Part shown: positions 10,352 through 21,576 of the stretch, piece by piece | Layout: every line of letters begins with the position of its first letter | How positions within the stretch are numbered: position 1 is the first letter of the stretch | Assembly: GCA_047967505.1 (NCBI GenBank) | Contig: CM106540.1 | Origin: Dipteris shenzhenensis | Lineage: Eukaryota; Polypodiophyta; Polypodiopsida; Gleicheniales | DNA: 64,000 nucleotides | Strand: one strand, 5' to 3' | Translations under genes and position numbers: made by a program | Notes under the pieces: generated by a model | Seen by the model: only the letters and a program-made list of their open reading frames with translations | Told to the model about the DNA's origin: nothing | Database searches by the model: none

Positions 10352-11171
10352 TGGACTGACATGAAATTCTTAAAAAAATTATTTACTCTTTAAATTCCAC
10401 TTTCTACTTGTAGCTATAGCATTTCCTAGCGGCACAAAACCGCCAATTGCTGCGCCAGCTCTTCCGTTGCTCGTGTTCTAAACTTTTATGCGATGAACTA
10501 GCAGCAAGCAAAAGTGTCAGCTCGGAATTTCAGAGAGTTGGATTTGGCTCCAACAACGATTGTAAGTGTTGATTGAAGCAACCAATAACAGCAGTCCTCA
10601 AGAGTTTTCACCTAGCTGCCATCTGTTTCCTTTTGGCTCATCTGTGGTATGGAGCGAAATTCTTGTGGAGTGGGTTATCCCACGTGTTCCGAAGAACATT
10701 TTCTCTTGCAGATGCGGCCTGTGTAATCTCTATAGGACACATAAATTGTGTGATCTCTTATATGCAATGCCTTCATATTTCTTATTACTACATTCCTTGG
10801 TCAGGGATTACAGCTGAGAAGCTGTTTGTATCACAACGGGGGGACACAACCTGCAGTGGTGTGTGAGCGCTTAAGCCATCGAAGGACCTGCAATGGCAGG
10901 CATCGTGTTTTGAAAGGGCGGGAGAGCATCTACCCACTTGTATGGGAAGAGCCTGCGGGCAGCCCTTTCTCAGATGAAAAGGCATTCCCGTCGCTTCCAG
11001 TTCCTCTCCTGGATAATGCATCAATGGCTCCCCTCGCAAGGGACTCTAACATCATAGACTGCCACACTACTCTTCACGTTTTACAGGCTTGCTGGGTTGT
11101 CGAGTTTTGTGAGATCTAGTGTGCAAAGCTCCTAGATTAAAGGGCATTTCCTAGAAGCAGGAGCGAATTTT
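10352..11171. other. Unassigned; small ORFs of unknown nature
   Basis: Overlapping plus-strand ORFs at 10566-10866 and 10826-11119 encode no protein I recognise. The first has hydrophobic stretches ('SFHLAAICFLLAHLWYGA') and the second is Pro/Asp-rich. The right end adjoins the primer-binding site at 11172, so this part should be internal sequence of the element owning the LTR at 11185-11632, yet no gag-like frame is visible. Confidence 0.3.
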
Positions 11172-11183
11172 GCTCTGATACCA
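11172..11183 (-). promoter_or_regulatory. Copia-type primer-binding site (tRNA-iMet)
   Basis: On the minus strand TGGTATCAGAGC, the standard plant copia sequence complementary to the 3' end of initiator tRNA-Met. It follows the LTR end (...TTACA) after one base. Confidence 0.85.
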
Positions 11184-11184
11184 C

Positions 11185-11632
11185 TGTAAGAAATCCTAGA
11201 TTTACTATATTTAGAAATGTGCTAAGGAACAGAAAGGAGATTGAAATAGCAGAGAACAAGGAATAATTGCATTGCTTGAATGTCTGTAGGGTGGATGTCG
11301 TGTCATCCATACAATTGGGCCTCTCTTATATAGAGAGTGAAGAGTCACACATGAAAAGGTGTGTACTCCAAAGGGTGTGTGCATGAAGAGGTGTGTACCC
11401 CTTGTGAAGGGTGTGACCCTTGATGAGAGAGTACATTACAATAGGAATGTCTCTTCAATAGAATGTCTCTTGTGAAGGGTTGTGCCTCATAGGAAGTGTC
11501 CCGTCGAAAGGGCAAGAGTTGTGCCTCATAGGAAGTGTCCCGTCGAAAGGGCATACCCTTCCACAAGTGTCCATTCATCAAACCATCCATAAGTCTAGAA
11601 ATAGAGAAAGGAATACGTCACAGATCGTGACA
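11185..11632 (-). repeat. Copia-type 5' LTR (second element)
   Basis: A 448-bp block with TGT...ACA ends, directly followed on the minus strand by a tRNA-iMet primer-binding site, which marks it as a 5' LTR. A TATA box (TATATAAG on the minus strand, about 11326-11335) lies inside. A 34-39 bp direct repeat (GTTGTGCCTCATAGGAAGTG...) occurs at about 11477 and 11520. No partner LTR is seen in the window. At 11632/11633 it abuts the truncated pol of another copia element. Confidence 0.8.
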
Positions 11633-14080
11633 CTCTTCAGAAGCTGCCAATGAACGGGAGATGGCTTGGAACTGAATTGTGAAAGAGAGATGACTGGAAA
11701 AGCTATGTCAGGTCTGCAACAGACCATGGTATAGATGAGGCTGCCCACCAGACTACGATAAGGAAAAGAAGGTGATTCAGATCCAGGTGAAGGAGAAGAG
11801 AAGGGAAATGGAACCGGGATCCATTGGAGTAGTTGCTGGTTTGCATTCCATCATATTGTACTTGAAAAGCAAATCCCGAACATATTTGTGTTGTGAGAGA
11901 TGAAGAGTGCCTGCCACACGATCTCTGAGTATTTCCATACCCAAACAGTAACCAAGCTCACCTAGATCCACCATGTCAAAAGTAGAGCTAAGGGCAGATC
12001 TCACCTGATGCATTGCATGGACATTATTGGCGAATAAAATAATGTCATCAACATATAATGTAAGCATAATTATATCAGCTGAATAGCGCATGATATAAAG
12101 ATTTGAGTCTGCAGTAGAGGAGACAAAACCATAACCATGAAGGAAGGAGTCAATTTCCTGAAACCACGAACGAGATGCTTGCTTCAAACCATAGATGGAC
12201 TTGAGTAAGTGACACACAAGATGTGGGTGAGCTGAATCCTCATAGCTAGGTGGTTGAGTCATATAAATTTCTTCTTGAATTTCTCCATGCAAGAAGGCGG
12301 TTTTGACATCCATTTGATGAATGTCAAGATCAGCTTGTGTCGCATATGCGAGCAGAACTCGAATAGTTGTTATCTTGACAACTGGTGAGAAGGTCTCAAA
12401 ATAATATAGGCCAGAAATCTGAGAGTAGCCTGTTGCAACGAGATGAGCCTTGTACTTAGATAAAGAACCATCTGCATGAAATTTTCTCTTGTATACCCAT
12501 TTACAAGGAATAGGTGATCGGGAAGGAGGCAACTTAGTGAGCTTCCATGTAGAATTCTGAATCAAAGAGGCATATCCTTCATCCATGGCCTGCTTCCATT
12601 GAGAACCTTCAGGACCATCAAGTGATGGGGCAGTAGAACTTGAATGAGATGAATTCTCATTACTTTCTTCAGGCAAATTATCATTGTTATGGACTAGAGG
12701 AACATTTTCTGATGCAGCCGGTAAGGATAGATCATCATCTTGTGAATCAGAGATCTCAGGCAGATCATGCTCTCCAATGAGCTCAAGAAGGAGACATCAG
12801 GCTTTTTACCATACCACTGTTCATACAGGGTTGACTCTGGTAATGCAGCTGTAGGCAATCGGTTTTGAACATAGACGGCCGTGTGAACCGAACATTGTTC
12901 TTGCTGCATTATTTGATGTCTGGTTCTTTCTTTCTGCTATTCCATTCAATTGCGGGGTGTAGGGAATAGTAAGTTGCCTCCGAATGCCTTCATCATGACA
13001 ATACATCTGAAACTCATGACTCAAATACTCTCCCCCATTATCTGAGCGCAATGCCTTCATTTTGTGACCTTCCTGCCGCTCTGCTGCACTTTTATATTGT
13101 CGAAAGCACTGGAAGGCCTCTGACTTTCTATACAAGAAATAGACCTCAGTCCATCTACTAGCATCATCAATAAAAGTCATATAGTATCTGCTTCCTCCCT
13201 TTGAAGCTATCGGCATTGGGCCACACAAGTCGGAGTGAACCAATTCAAGAAGCTGTGATGAACGAGGAGCTTGCCTATGAAAACTTCTGCGTGCATGCTT
13301 GCCAAGAACACATGGCTCACACGTGCCCAACTTGGGATTCTTAACCAAATTCAAACCATGTACGAGATTGTGATGATGCATGTATTTTACCTTGAAATTG
13401 ACGTGGGCAAGGCGTTTGTGCCATAGATCAGCATTACTAACGCTGGTCGCTAGAAGCACGACATTTTTTATCCCAACTGCATCTGCCAACATGTACAAAG
13501 ACTGTCTGCGAACTCCCTTGGCTACGATCTCCTTTGTTTGTTCATGACGTATAAAACATTCCTCAGTTGTGAATTCTACGCTCATGCCCATATCAGTTAG
13601 TCTGGCGGCCATAGAGATAAGATCACGCTTCAAATTTGGTACATAAAGCACACCAGACAAACGAAAGACATCTCCAGTAGCAAGTTGAAATTGAACTTCA
13701 CCCACTCCTTCAATAGAATGTTCAGTATCATCTCCCATTTGAACCGTTTGCTTTGAACAACAAGGCTTGAATAAGACAAACCATTCAAAATGGAATGTCA
13801 TATGTTGATTTGCTCCAGAGTCAAGAATTAAATTATCCACCATTCGAACTTTAGAGTGAAGGCAAGAGACTTGTACTTCTTGAACTTTAGAGTGAAGGCA
13901 AGAGACTTGTACTTCCTGAACATTGTGCATACAAGGCTTGTCTGTTGGTGTAGATGACCCGTTTGTGAGCTCTTTCACTTGCTTCTCTAGATCAGCAAGT
14001 TTCCTCTTGCACTCAAATTCAAAATGCCCTTCGATGCCACGGTATCTGCACTTGCCCTTGCGTCAATTTGTTCGATGACC
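11633..14080 (-). pseudogene. Copia pol polyprotein, broken
   Basis: Protease motif 'LILDSGANQHMT' (about 13840-13800) is intact. The integrase has the HHCC zinc pair ('HKRLAHVNF ... CEPCVLGK') and catalytic residues in 'ELVHSDLCGPM', 'LRSDNGGEYLS' and 'PQLNGIAERKN'. RT has 'ETFSPVVKITTIRVLL', 'QMDVKTAFLHGEIQEEIYM', 'YGLKQASRSW' and the active site 'LYVDDIILFA' (about 12050). After the RT, 'PYRSLVGSLIYTMVCCRPD' (about 11760) starts the RNase H linker before truncation. A frameshift near 12880 and a deletion near 12795 remove roughly 100 residues between integrase and RT. A 12-residue direct repeat ('VQEVQVSCLHSK', twice) precedes the protease. The gag-pol CCHC knuckle has Arg in place of its second Cys (about 14050). 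Confidence 0.9.
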
Positions 14081-14802
14081 AGCTGGAGCTTTCTGCATAG
14101 TGTGAGACACCAAGTCTTGATCATGAGCATGCCCACGTGTATTTGCAGGTCTTTGTGGCGAATAAGAGATCAGCGCATGATCACTAGTCCCATTTGACGG
14201 ATTTGACGCTTGGATGCCCATGTCGATCCTCATCATCTCCATTTCGAATAGTGCGTCAGCAGTTTGCTCCCAAGTCAGATCCTTGTTGGTCATCAAAGTG
14301 CTACAAACATTATGCAGGAGCCAAGAAGTGACTGATATAATTTGAGCTTTTGCTGCTCTATAGGAACTTTGTAAGCGTCTCTAGAGCCCGCCAGCTGATC
14401 AAATAATTCCTTCATCGTACGTACGTGGGTACGTAAATCTTTACCGTCTGTGTAGTGCAGATTCTGGAGTTTGTGGAAGATATGCAAAATCTCAACTCCA
14501 GAGTACTTCTCATATCGCTGGATCAACCAATTCCATAGATCCATGCTTGTATCACATGGTGCCTCAAGAATTATTTCCTTCTTGAGGCTCAAACCAATAG
14601 CTGCCGGGGCTTTGTCCTCCCTTGCTTGCAGCCATGCTTTAGCTTCAGCTGTAGCGTCAGGCTTCTTCTCCGTTCCAGCTACGATAGCATAGTACCCTTC
14701 TCCCTTGAGGTACAGAGACATCATCCGCTTCCAGGCGTTGAAACCAGTTCCATCAAAAACTGGTACTAGACGATGCACAGAACTCGACGTGGTGGCCGAC
14801 AT
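14063..14802 (-). pseudogene. Copia gag (capsid), frameshifted
   Basis: ATG at 14802-14800 begins 'MSATTSSSVHRLVPVFDG', followed by 'FNAWKRMMSLYLKGEGYYAIVAG', 'WLIQRYEKYSG' and 'THVRTMKELFDQL', the arrangement of plant copia capsid (UBN2/DUF4219-type) proteins. A frameshift near 14330 moves the chain into the next frame ('MMTNKDLTWEQTADALFEMEMMR'), which continues toward the mutated CCHC knuckle. The ATG lies 29 bp inside the primer-binding site, as expected. Confidence 0.85.
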
Positions 14803-14830
14803 TTTACTTAGTAGGTTGAAGCTTGCAACC

Positions 14831-14844
14831 TGGCTCTGATACCA
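14831..14844 (-). promoter_or_regulatory. Copia primer-binding site (tRNA-iMet)
   Basis: TGGTATCAGAGCCA on the minus strand, complementary to the initiator tRNA-Met 3' end and one base from the LTR terminus (TGTCA). Confidence 0.9.
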
Positions 14845-14845
14845 A

Positions 14846-15110
14846 TGACAAGAATGATACACTAAGAGAGTCTGAACATCAGAGAACAGAGACACAACAA
14901 TGCAATGAATCAAATGTATTGCACACAGACTACAACGTTACAATCGACCTTATAGGTCTTCAATCACGTGGACTTCCATAATCATAGGTTCAGTGCCTTT
15001 ATAAACGGATCAGTGCTCATGTGCTTCACTTGCATCGTCTAGATAGGTTGGTAAACACTCCATATGCACTTCATTAGTGCCAGGGTCGTGGATGACTTGT
15101 CACTCCAGAT
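14846..15110 (-). repeat. Copia 5' LTR (first element); outer edge approximate
   Basis: The inner edge is fixed by the primer-binding site. A TATA-like TTATAAAGG (minus strand, about 14995-15005) lies within. With no 3' LTR to compare, the outer edge is uncertain, between about 15090 and 15125. Confidence 0.6.
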
Positions 15111-15180
15111 GGTACATGGCGGTGAACTTGTGCGTTGGATTTGGGAAGAGCTAATTGACGATCCTCTCCACGAGCAGAGA

Positions 15181-15188
15181 TATAAAAG
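15181..15188 (+). promoter_or_regulatory. TATA box of the seven-exon gene
   Basis: TATAAAAG, 50 bases before the ATG at 15231. Position and sequence fit a plant core promoter with a very short leader. Confidence 0.6.
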
Positions 15189-15230
15189 GGAGTGCCTCCC
15201 TTACTCACAAATCTGTTGCGTATCGTTCTG

Positions 15231-18200
15231 ATGGCCTTCGATCCAGTTATCCCTTCAGAATCCATGGACAGTGACAGCATGAAGTTTGAAGAGGGTACTT
15301 TGTCTTTCAACTTCATCTTCTGCTTCCTTCCTTCCTTCAGGTAAACGTTTGAATACAGAGTGTGATATGTCTTTCTGTTTGTTTGCTTGCAGAATTTGAG
15401 AAGTTCTTGGAATGTGGTAACATACTGGTTGGTGAAGAAAAAGTGGAAGACACAATTGGTAGGATTTGTGATACCCGTGTAGTTGCAAGCGAGTAATATT
15501 ACGAATTTCGTCCAAAGTGCAGGTGGAGAATTGTTGGTTGAAGTGAAGCAGGAAGTAGAGGATCCTGATTTTCAGGTGACTGAGTTGCCAGACGAAGCAA
15601 GCTTGGTCGCAGTGAAGGAAGAAGTCGACGAGAATTTGGTTGCAGTCAAGGAAGAATTCGACGGTTTCCAATTCTGCATCAGTGATTGTGAGGACTCTAA
15701 CAGAAATAGGCTAAGCGACGTCATGCAAGAAACTCATGATAGTGGTGAGTTATTCTGGTTCTCGTGATCGTCTCAGTTTGTTTGCATTTCTTTGCTTGGA
15801 AGCACAGTCGTGATTTCATTGAATTTAATGCAGCGCCCTTCTTTGATCCTGTTGCAACGGCTAAACGTATGGAACTGTGGTTGGGAAAGTGTCCAATCAA
15901 CGAAGGAGCTCGCTTTAGTGGCAATCAAACTATCGAAGGTCTCTATTTTTCCTAGTTGCGTTGCAAATCTTGCAGCCCTTCGCGTTTTACACAGCTTGCC
16001 CAACCTACTTTACGTTTTAATTTACATGTTTGCCACTGCTTCCCCTACTACTTCCGTCCACTGCACACTCTGTCAATGGGATTGGAGGTCGCCAAACTGT
16101 AGTTTCTTTGTCTACACATGTGAGGAAATAGCAAGAAGGACAAGAAAACATTAAAGAGATCGTTCCAGAGTGCTATTAAGTTTGCGTATGAAGAAGGTTT
16201 TGGGTGTCCTTTTAATTTTATTTTTAGCTCGTCCGCTTAAAGTCTCTGTTCTTCACGTTTCCCTAGCAATTCTTTTATTCTTTAAATATTTTATATGGCT
16301 AGTCATAGTTTACGTTCCACCTGCCAGGTACTTTTTTAAAAATCATCGCTTATCTGCCTACTGTACCAAGCACAATGGTTGTTGTCATGTATTGACAATA
16401 TTGTAATCCGTTCAGGATACCCCTCATCTTTACCAAACTTTAGTATACAATGCTGGTTTACAGCCTAAAGGAGTCACGATTTTCTGTAGTTCTCATATGA
16501 TGTACTGCTATTTCCAAGTACTATGAAATAAAGCAAATATGTGTGACACTTAATATCCATTTCTTTAAGTTCGCTTGTGCAATGGTTGCATTATTGAATT
16601 GTCTTTCGAGTACTTTTTATGCTGTGTAATTATTTCTCTTCTTATGTTGCTTAATTGTTTTTTTCCATCTTAAAAATAAATCAACTACTTCAAATGTTTT
16701 TTAATTATTGCATCATACAATTTGAAAGAAATTATCTTCATAGTAGAGTTTGATAACAACTACTTACGGTATTTTTTTTGGCGTGTTTCCAGCATCGAAA
16801 AGGTCATCTATGAAAGTAGACACGCACGATGATATTACTTCAAGCCCCACCAATCAGAGAAAGGCTATCCAATACATCTCCTCTACATAGTAGGCAATCT
16901 AGTGCTGGTCCCATTGTGCCTTTAGGTGAGAACTTTGTTGCGAAAGGAAACTCACTTCCCACACTATGTATAGACATTCTATCTAAGTTCATACGACATC
17001 GTTTTGCCTTTGAGTGCAAGCTATTAGCTAAGTATGGCACATTCAGAGCACGAAACCCAAATTACCTTGTATGCATTCGTGCTGATTTAACTGATTGCTG
17101 CAACTGTGACACCATAACTCTCGTTGTTCCTCATGCATTTATAGAACAATATAGAGATTACCTAGAGCTAGATTGTTTCTACCACATTGAGGGAGCGATC
17201 GTGCTACTGGGGAGGGTGGGACAGCTAGCTACTCTCTACACATCAATGCCACCACTACAATGATCGTGGGGAGCCTTTTGAGGGTAGTATTGCTTTTCTT
17301 TCGGAGACCACTATTGCATTATATTTCCCCTGGGCTTCATCGACTATAAAGTCTGGTTCAGGCAATATTTCCAATGTAGCTGGGATGATTGCATTCATTG
17401 TGATCAAGGTTGACTCAAAGGATGGCTCCAATGATCAAATTATTATTGCGGATGGACCTCACAATGAAGATAAAGCAATCGTAAGTTCATTGAACTACTT
17501 CTAGTTGTTCATTGGCACTTGTGTGTACTTTCTTGCTACATTCCTCCTGAAGATATTAATGCTGCTTTACTTCACTAATATAGTTTCTTTGAGTAGTTGA
17601 CCTTTGTGAACGAGCGTAGGAGTGTTCAAGCACAACTTATTCAAGAATTCCATGACAATGGCATAGCTATGCACACTCTCAGAAACGTCTCGTATATGCA
17701 TGCTCGTGATTCATCATGTGTCTTTGACTTCACGATCTTGGGAGATGTTCCCGAAGGCAATCAAGGGGAGGAACTACAACAAGTCTTCATCAACCAAGTC
17801 TCTGGACTAGGATATGGTCGAATGGTAATATTTGGTTTGATTTTTCTAAATACCAATGTATTCTTTTGCTTCACACTCTAATCCATATTAATTTCTTGCC
17901 AGGTCCATGGTATTTTACATTTCACTGCGTTAAATCGCCAACTAGTAGATTATATTTGCTCTGTATGCTCTGGAAGCCGTGTCAGTAGGGATCCAGCTGG
18001 GCCTTTTTGCTTCACATGTGATTCACCACATGAAGTTTTATGCACAGCATCTCTGAAGGGCAGAATTCTTATGGAAGACGGCTCAGATATTGTAGTACAA
18101 AATCAGAGGCTGTTGAGATGATGTCCTATATCTAGAAGTTCCATTCATAGCACTCTACGACGACGACATCATATGCGTCCGTTCAATGCTTCTAGAGCTT

Positions 18201-18263
18201 AAGCCCACCGGCTACTTTACCATAAATAGTTCTGGACACATCATAGCTTTTGATGCTGAGTGA
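15231..18263 (+). pseudogene. Seven-exon gene: SUMO-motif N terminus, C4 zinc ribbon (OB/RPA-like?), frame-broken copy
   Basis: Exons as read: 15231-15294, 15393-15458, 15523-15744, 15834-15938, 16793-17480, 17597-17824, 17903-18263. The first four introns are all phase 1 (GT-AG) and the last two phase 0. The N-terminal part is acidic, with three ψKxE SUMO-type sites in exon 3 ('VKQEVEDPD', 'VAVKEEVDE', 'VAVKEEFDG'). Exon 7 has a zinc ribbon C-x2-C-x13-C-x2-C ('CSVC...CFTC', about 17955-18020). The C terminus is 'YFTINSSGHIIAFDAE'. As sequenced the frame breaks near 16870 (giving a 184-residue product from exons 1-5), 17240 and 18125. The zinc ribbon and upstream β-rich region recall the RPA70 DNA-binding domain C, and plant Helitrons often carry RPA-like genes, but I do not recognise the family. 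It may be a host gene or part of the neighbouring Helitron. Confidence 0.6.
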
Positions 18264-18390
18264 CGGCATTGAAAACAAATTTGTGCTTTCAGTTTGGTAG
18301 TTTTGACTATGTGGAGGAGGCGTTCACGCCCTCATTTTGTTTTGTATTACCCGCAAAGCTTTTGATGTACTTATCTTTGCCTTGTTATTG

Positions 18391-18396
18391 CAATAA
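18391..18396 (+). terminator. Polyadenylation signal AATAAA
   Basis: AATAAA in TTGCAATAAAGAAG, about 130 bases after the terminal stop of the seven-exon gene. Another AATAAA at 16524-16529 lies within its fourth intron and could end a short transcript. Confidence 0.5.
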
Positions 18397-18658
18397 AGAA
18401 GTTTTGAGTGCCTCAAATTGACTTTCATAAACAATTTCTTTGTCAAGACCCTTGATTTTCACCAAGTGTTTGGTGTGTTCCTTTTAAAAATATTGCATCT
18501 ACAAGCACAATATCTCGTTCACTATGAGTATACCATTTGCAACACATCTGCATAGATTTGATCTTGATAAAACTAAAACGTTTAATGACCATAATGAACT
18601 TAACAAAGACATCATTAAGTGCATTCAACAATTTGCTCCAAACAACACCTACGAATAA

Positions 18659-19264
18659 TTGCTTGACATCCTGTGCACATCGATTGCAACATCAACAACA
18701 TTGGCAAAGTCTCCGTGGTTCCTCTTTAGTAGAGTTCTTCGTGATCTACAACCCAACTCAATTACGCGACATGATATTGCCTTTCTAGTTACTATTGCAT
18801 CATCTTGTCGTTCTTTACTTCATGATTCGCTTGTTCATTTCTCACAAAAACTTCAAATTGAATTTGAAGTACTTCTAGCTAATGATACAAAACTAGTGAC
18901 ACTTTTTAAGATTGGGGCGTCACCACTCATGGAGTCTCATGTAATCTTACTTGATGAAACAGTATCTCCTACAATGATCTATCCTCTCTTTAACAAAAGC
19001 AAGAAAAGAAAGTATGTCTTATGGACGACCGAGGATGAACAATGTTTAAACCAACTAGTGCGTAGTTCCATGGAAAATTCAGCAAGGGACATAGCTTTGA
19101 AGTTCTTATCAATGTCTACATCAACCAACCATTCTGTTGCTGCAATACTGAATAAAATCTATAGGCTCAAAAGCATTGTGGCTGATTTATATGCAAACAA
19201 CCCACATTCCGAGCATAGGCCAATCAAAAGGAAAAAGCACGTGTTACTATCAGGTCAAGAATAA
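18659..19264 (+). CDS. Myb/SANT-like ORF, upstream of the Helitron Rep
   Basis: An open frame of 201 residues with no start codon of special merit. Near residues 118-170 it reads 'YVLWTTEDEQCLNQLVRSS ... AAILNKIYRLKS', matching the Trp-Thr-x-Glu-(E/D)-Asp pattern and third-helix spacing of Myb/SANT DNA-binding domains. A basic 'RPIKRKKH' tail follows. The N-terminal half is helical with no motif I know. It is the longest intact frame in the Helitron and lies on the same strand just before Rep, so it is probably an element-encoded DNA-binding protein. The Myb call is by eye. Confidence 0.45.
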   Translation: MLDILCTSIATSTTLAKSPWFLFSRVLRDLQPNSITRHDIAFLVTIASSCRSLLHDSLVHFSQKLQIEFEVLLANDTKLVTLFKIGASPLMESHVILLDETVSPTMIYPLFNKSKKRKYVLWTTEDEQCLNQLVRSSMENSARDIALKFLSMSTSTNHSVAAILNKIYRLKSIVADLYANNPHSEHRPIKRKKHVLLSGQE

Positions 19265-19569
19265 GCACAGACCAAACAATCACTCATAGAAGGGAGAGAA
19301 ACTGCAAAGAAACTGAGGCAAAGACACTCCGCAAATGAGCTATATAAAATTAAAGTTAACAATACCCCAAATATGTATGTGTATCCTGTAACCCACTGAC
19401 TTTCAAAAGAAAATTAACATCACTAATAGCCAAAAAAATGGAATTCCTACAGTTGCATCAAATCATCTCGTACGTAAGAATAGATAGCAAGCACTGTTTG
19501 TGTAGTTTTGTTCGAAGCAAATTAGAAGAGAACAAGTTCCAACATTTAATAGTGCGAGCATGGGTATGT

Positions 19570-21420
19570 CCATGCAAACTCAGTATGTATCATTATTAAA
19601 CAACATTGAGGCTCGCCTTATATCAATCAGAATACCATTCTCGCAAATATGAGAGCTATCATATGAGAGGCAGTATGGAATGCAAGGAAGTATTGTAAAT
19701 GTCTTTGCGGATGTTGATAGGGCACAAACAGTTTTACCACATTTTATTGATGATACCGCAATAGTCATGGTTTCGTTAAAGCGGAAGTTAGAATACAATC
19801 ACAGCTACCTATGCGGGCTAGTATGTCCGTTGTTAACAATGCGTGCATTGAATGAGCTATTATGGACATCGTTGTATGAGAAAAACAATGTAACGTTGAA
19901 CTCAAGATGGCTGCAACACGTTGTTGACTTGCAAAAGAATTTCAGCAGGGAAAATACCAATAGCAACAACAACGGTGTTGCAGATGAACCAACATAGACA
20001 TAGACACGGACACTTTGGTCCATGGAATACACACAAGCCAACAAGTAATCGATTTTGAAGATAAGGTCATCAATGTTGTGCCTTCTAAGGGTTACTCCCC
20101 ACTGGGCTTTTTCAAAGACAAATATTGCGAGGAGCTTGGATTTCCTAATTTGTTTTTTGGACAACCTAGAAAATACAAAATTTCGATGAGCACATCATAT
20201 CAAAGCATTGCACAGTGGGAATTAAAAAATATTGACCGGAGATTTGCACTATCAATCAAAAACTTATTCTTTAAAGCAATGAAAATAATGACAAGACAAG
20301 TATTGTCCTCTACATGGGTGAGAAAGTGAAAAGGAAAGCTAAAAGGGAGAAGTCTATGTATGAAAGATGCGATTGCTGACACAAACATCGAGAGAATGTT
20401 GCAATCAAACATCGGGTACAAAGACCTTGTGTGCTTGCGAACATCAATGGACTACAAAAATAAGTTGAAGAAAAACCTCTTCACAATGATACGTCAGTTG
20501 GGTGCGCCAACATTCTTTGTCACATTGTCAGCAGCAGAAAGGTTATGGGATCCATTGATAGAGTGCCTAAAAAATCTACGTAACCCTATATCAACATTGC
20601 AAACTCTAGAAAACCTAGCACAGTTACGCGACTTGATACACTCAAACCCTGTGACCACAACATGGTACTACGTCCATCGGTTTGAAGCACTCAAAAAACT
20701 CCTTCAAAAGGATGACACGATCATCGACAAAGTAACGGACTACTTCTTCGTAATAGAGTTTCAAAATAGAGGAAGCCAACGTGACCATGGATTGTTATGG
20801 ATAAGGGGCACACCATATTTAACCAATTCCACGATAGAATAAGTTATAAAGCTTATAGAATCATATATAACAACTGATATTGCATTACGAGATCTACCAA
20901 AGAAGGAAATCCAAAAACACAGGCATAGGAAGGGATGTCTAAAGAGAAATAAGCTATGCTTTTTTGGATTTCGAAAACCACCAATGAGAGAAACCAATAT
21001 CTTACTACCTCTCACCAATGATGACAATGATATTCAACACATGGCCAACTTTTAAAAATTTGGAAAGGCTCTACAAGAACCTAACACATTAAACCTAAAC
21101 TTCGAAGCTTTTTTACAACAACTCGGGCTCATTGAGAATGAATACATATGCACATTGCGATGTAAAATAACATAGCCAATAGTATACTTATGCCACCACC
21201 CCAAAGACATATACACAAACAACTTCAATCCACAGATATTAACACTATGGAATGCAAATACAGATGTGCAATTCATACTTAACCTGCACAGAGCTATAGC
21301 ATATTGTATGTCATACATGGCAAAAATTGACAAGGCTACAGCTACTGCGGTAAACAATGCCTTGACACAATCCATCTAGATGGGAGCTCCTACAAATGAA
21401 AGAGTACGAGGGATGGGAAA
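19570..21420 (+). pseudogene. Helitron replication initiator (Rep/HUH), broken
   Basis: N-terminal part: 'LLNNIEARLISIRIPFSQI', a stop, then 'YGMQGSIVNVFADVDRAQTVLPH' and 'VSLKRKLEYNHSYLCG' (19570-19830). Then 'KGYSPLGFFKDKYCEELGFPNLFFGQPR' (about 20085-20170), 'MIRQLGAPTFFVTLSAAERLW' (about 20490-20550) and 'FFVIEFQNRGSQRDHGLLW' (about 20745-20800). In active Helitrons this last box is H-x-H; here the first His codon reads CGT (Arg, 20780-20782). The catalytic-Tyr box 'YCMSYMAK' (about 21300-21325) keeps both Tyr. Frame breaks and stops lie near 19643, 20000, 20330, 20842, 21055 and 21175. Rep nicks and transfers DNA strands in rolling-circle transposition; this copy cannot. Confidence 0.85.
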
Positions 21421-21576
21421 TGCAATTCTTAACACACAACACATAGTGCACAACAAGTAATTTAAATTGCACTTTCCCTACCACTTACAAGTAGCACAAG
21501 GGAGTTCACATACATTAACACGAGTGAATCCAATGAATGCACTCTACTACTAAAACGATGAAAATAACTAGAGAAA

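Larger units (their letters stand above)
11633..15110 (-). mobile_element. Ty1/copia retrotransposon, 3'-truncated
   Basis: Minus-strand order: 5' LTR (14846 to about 15110), primer-binding site, gag, protease, integrase, reverse transcriptase and the start of RNase H. The pol frame ends abruptly at 11632 where a foreign LTR begins, so RNase H and the 3' LTR are missing. Order protease-integrase-RT defines copia rather than gypsy. Confidence 0.9.

Noticed and set aside
11185-15110. One copia element bounded by LTRs at 11185-11632 and 14846-15110
   Set aside because: The two LTRs do not match each other and both are followed by a primer-binding site on the same strand, so each is a 5' LTR of a separate element.
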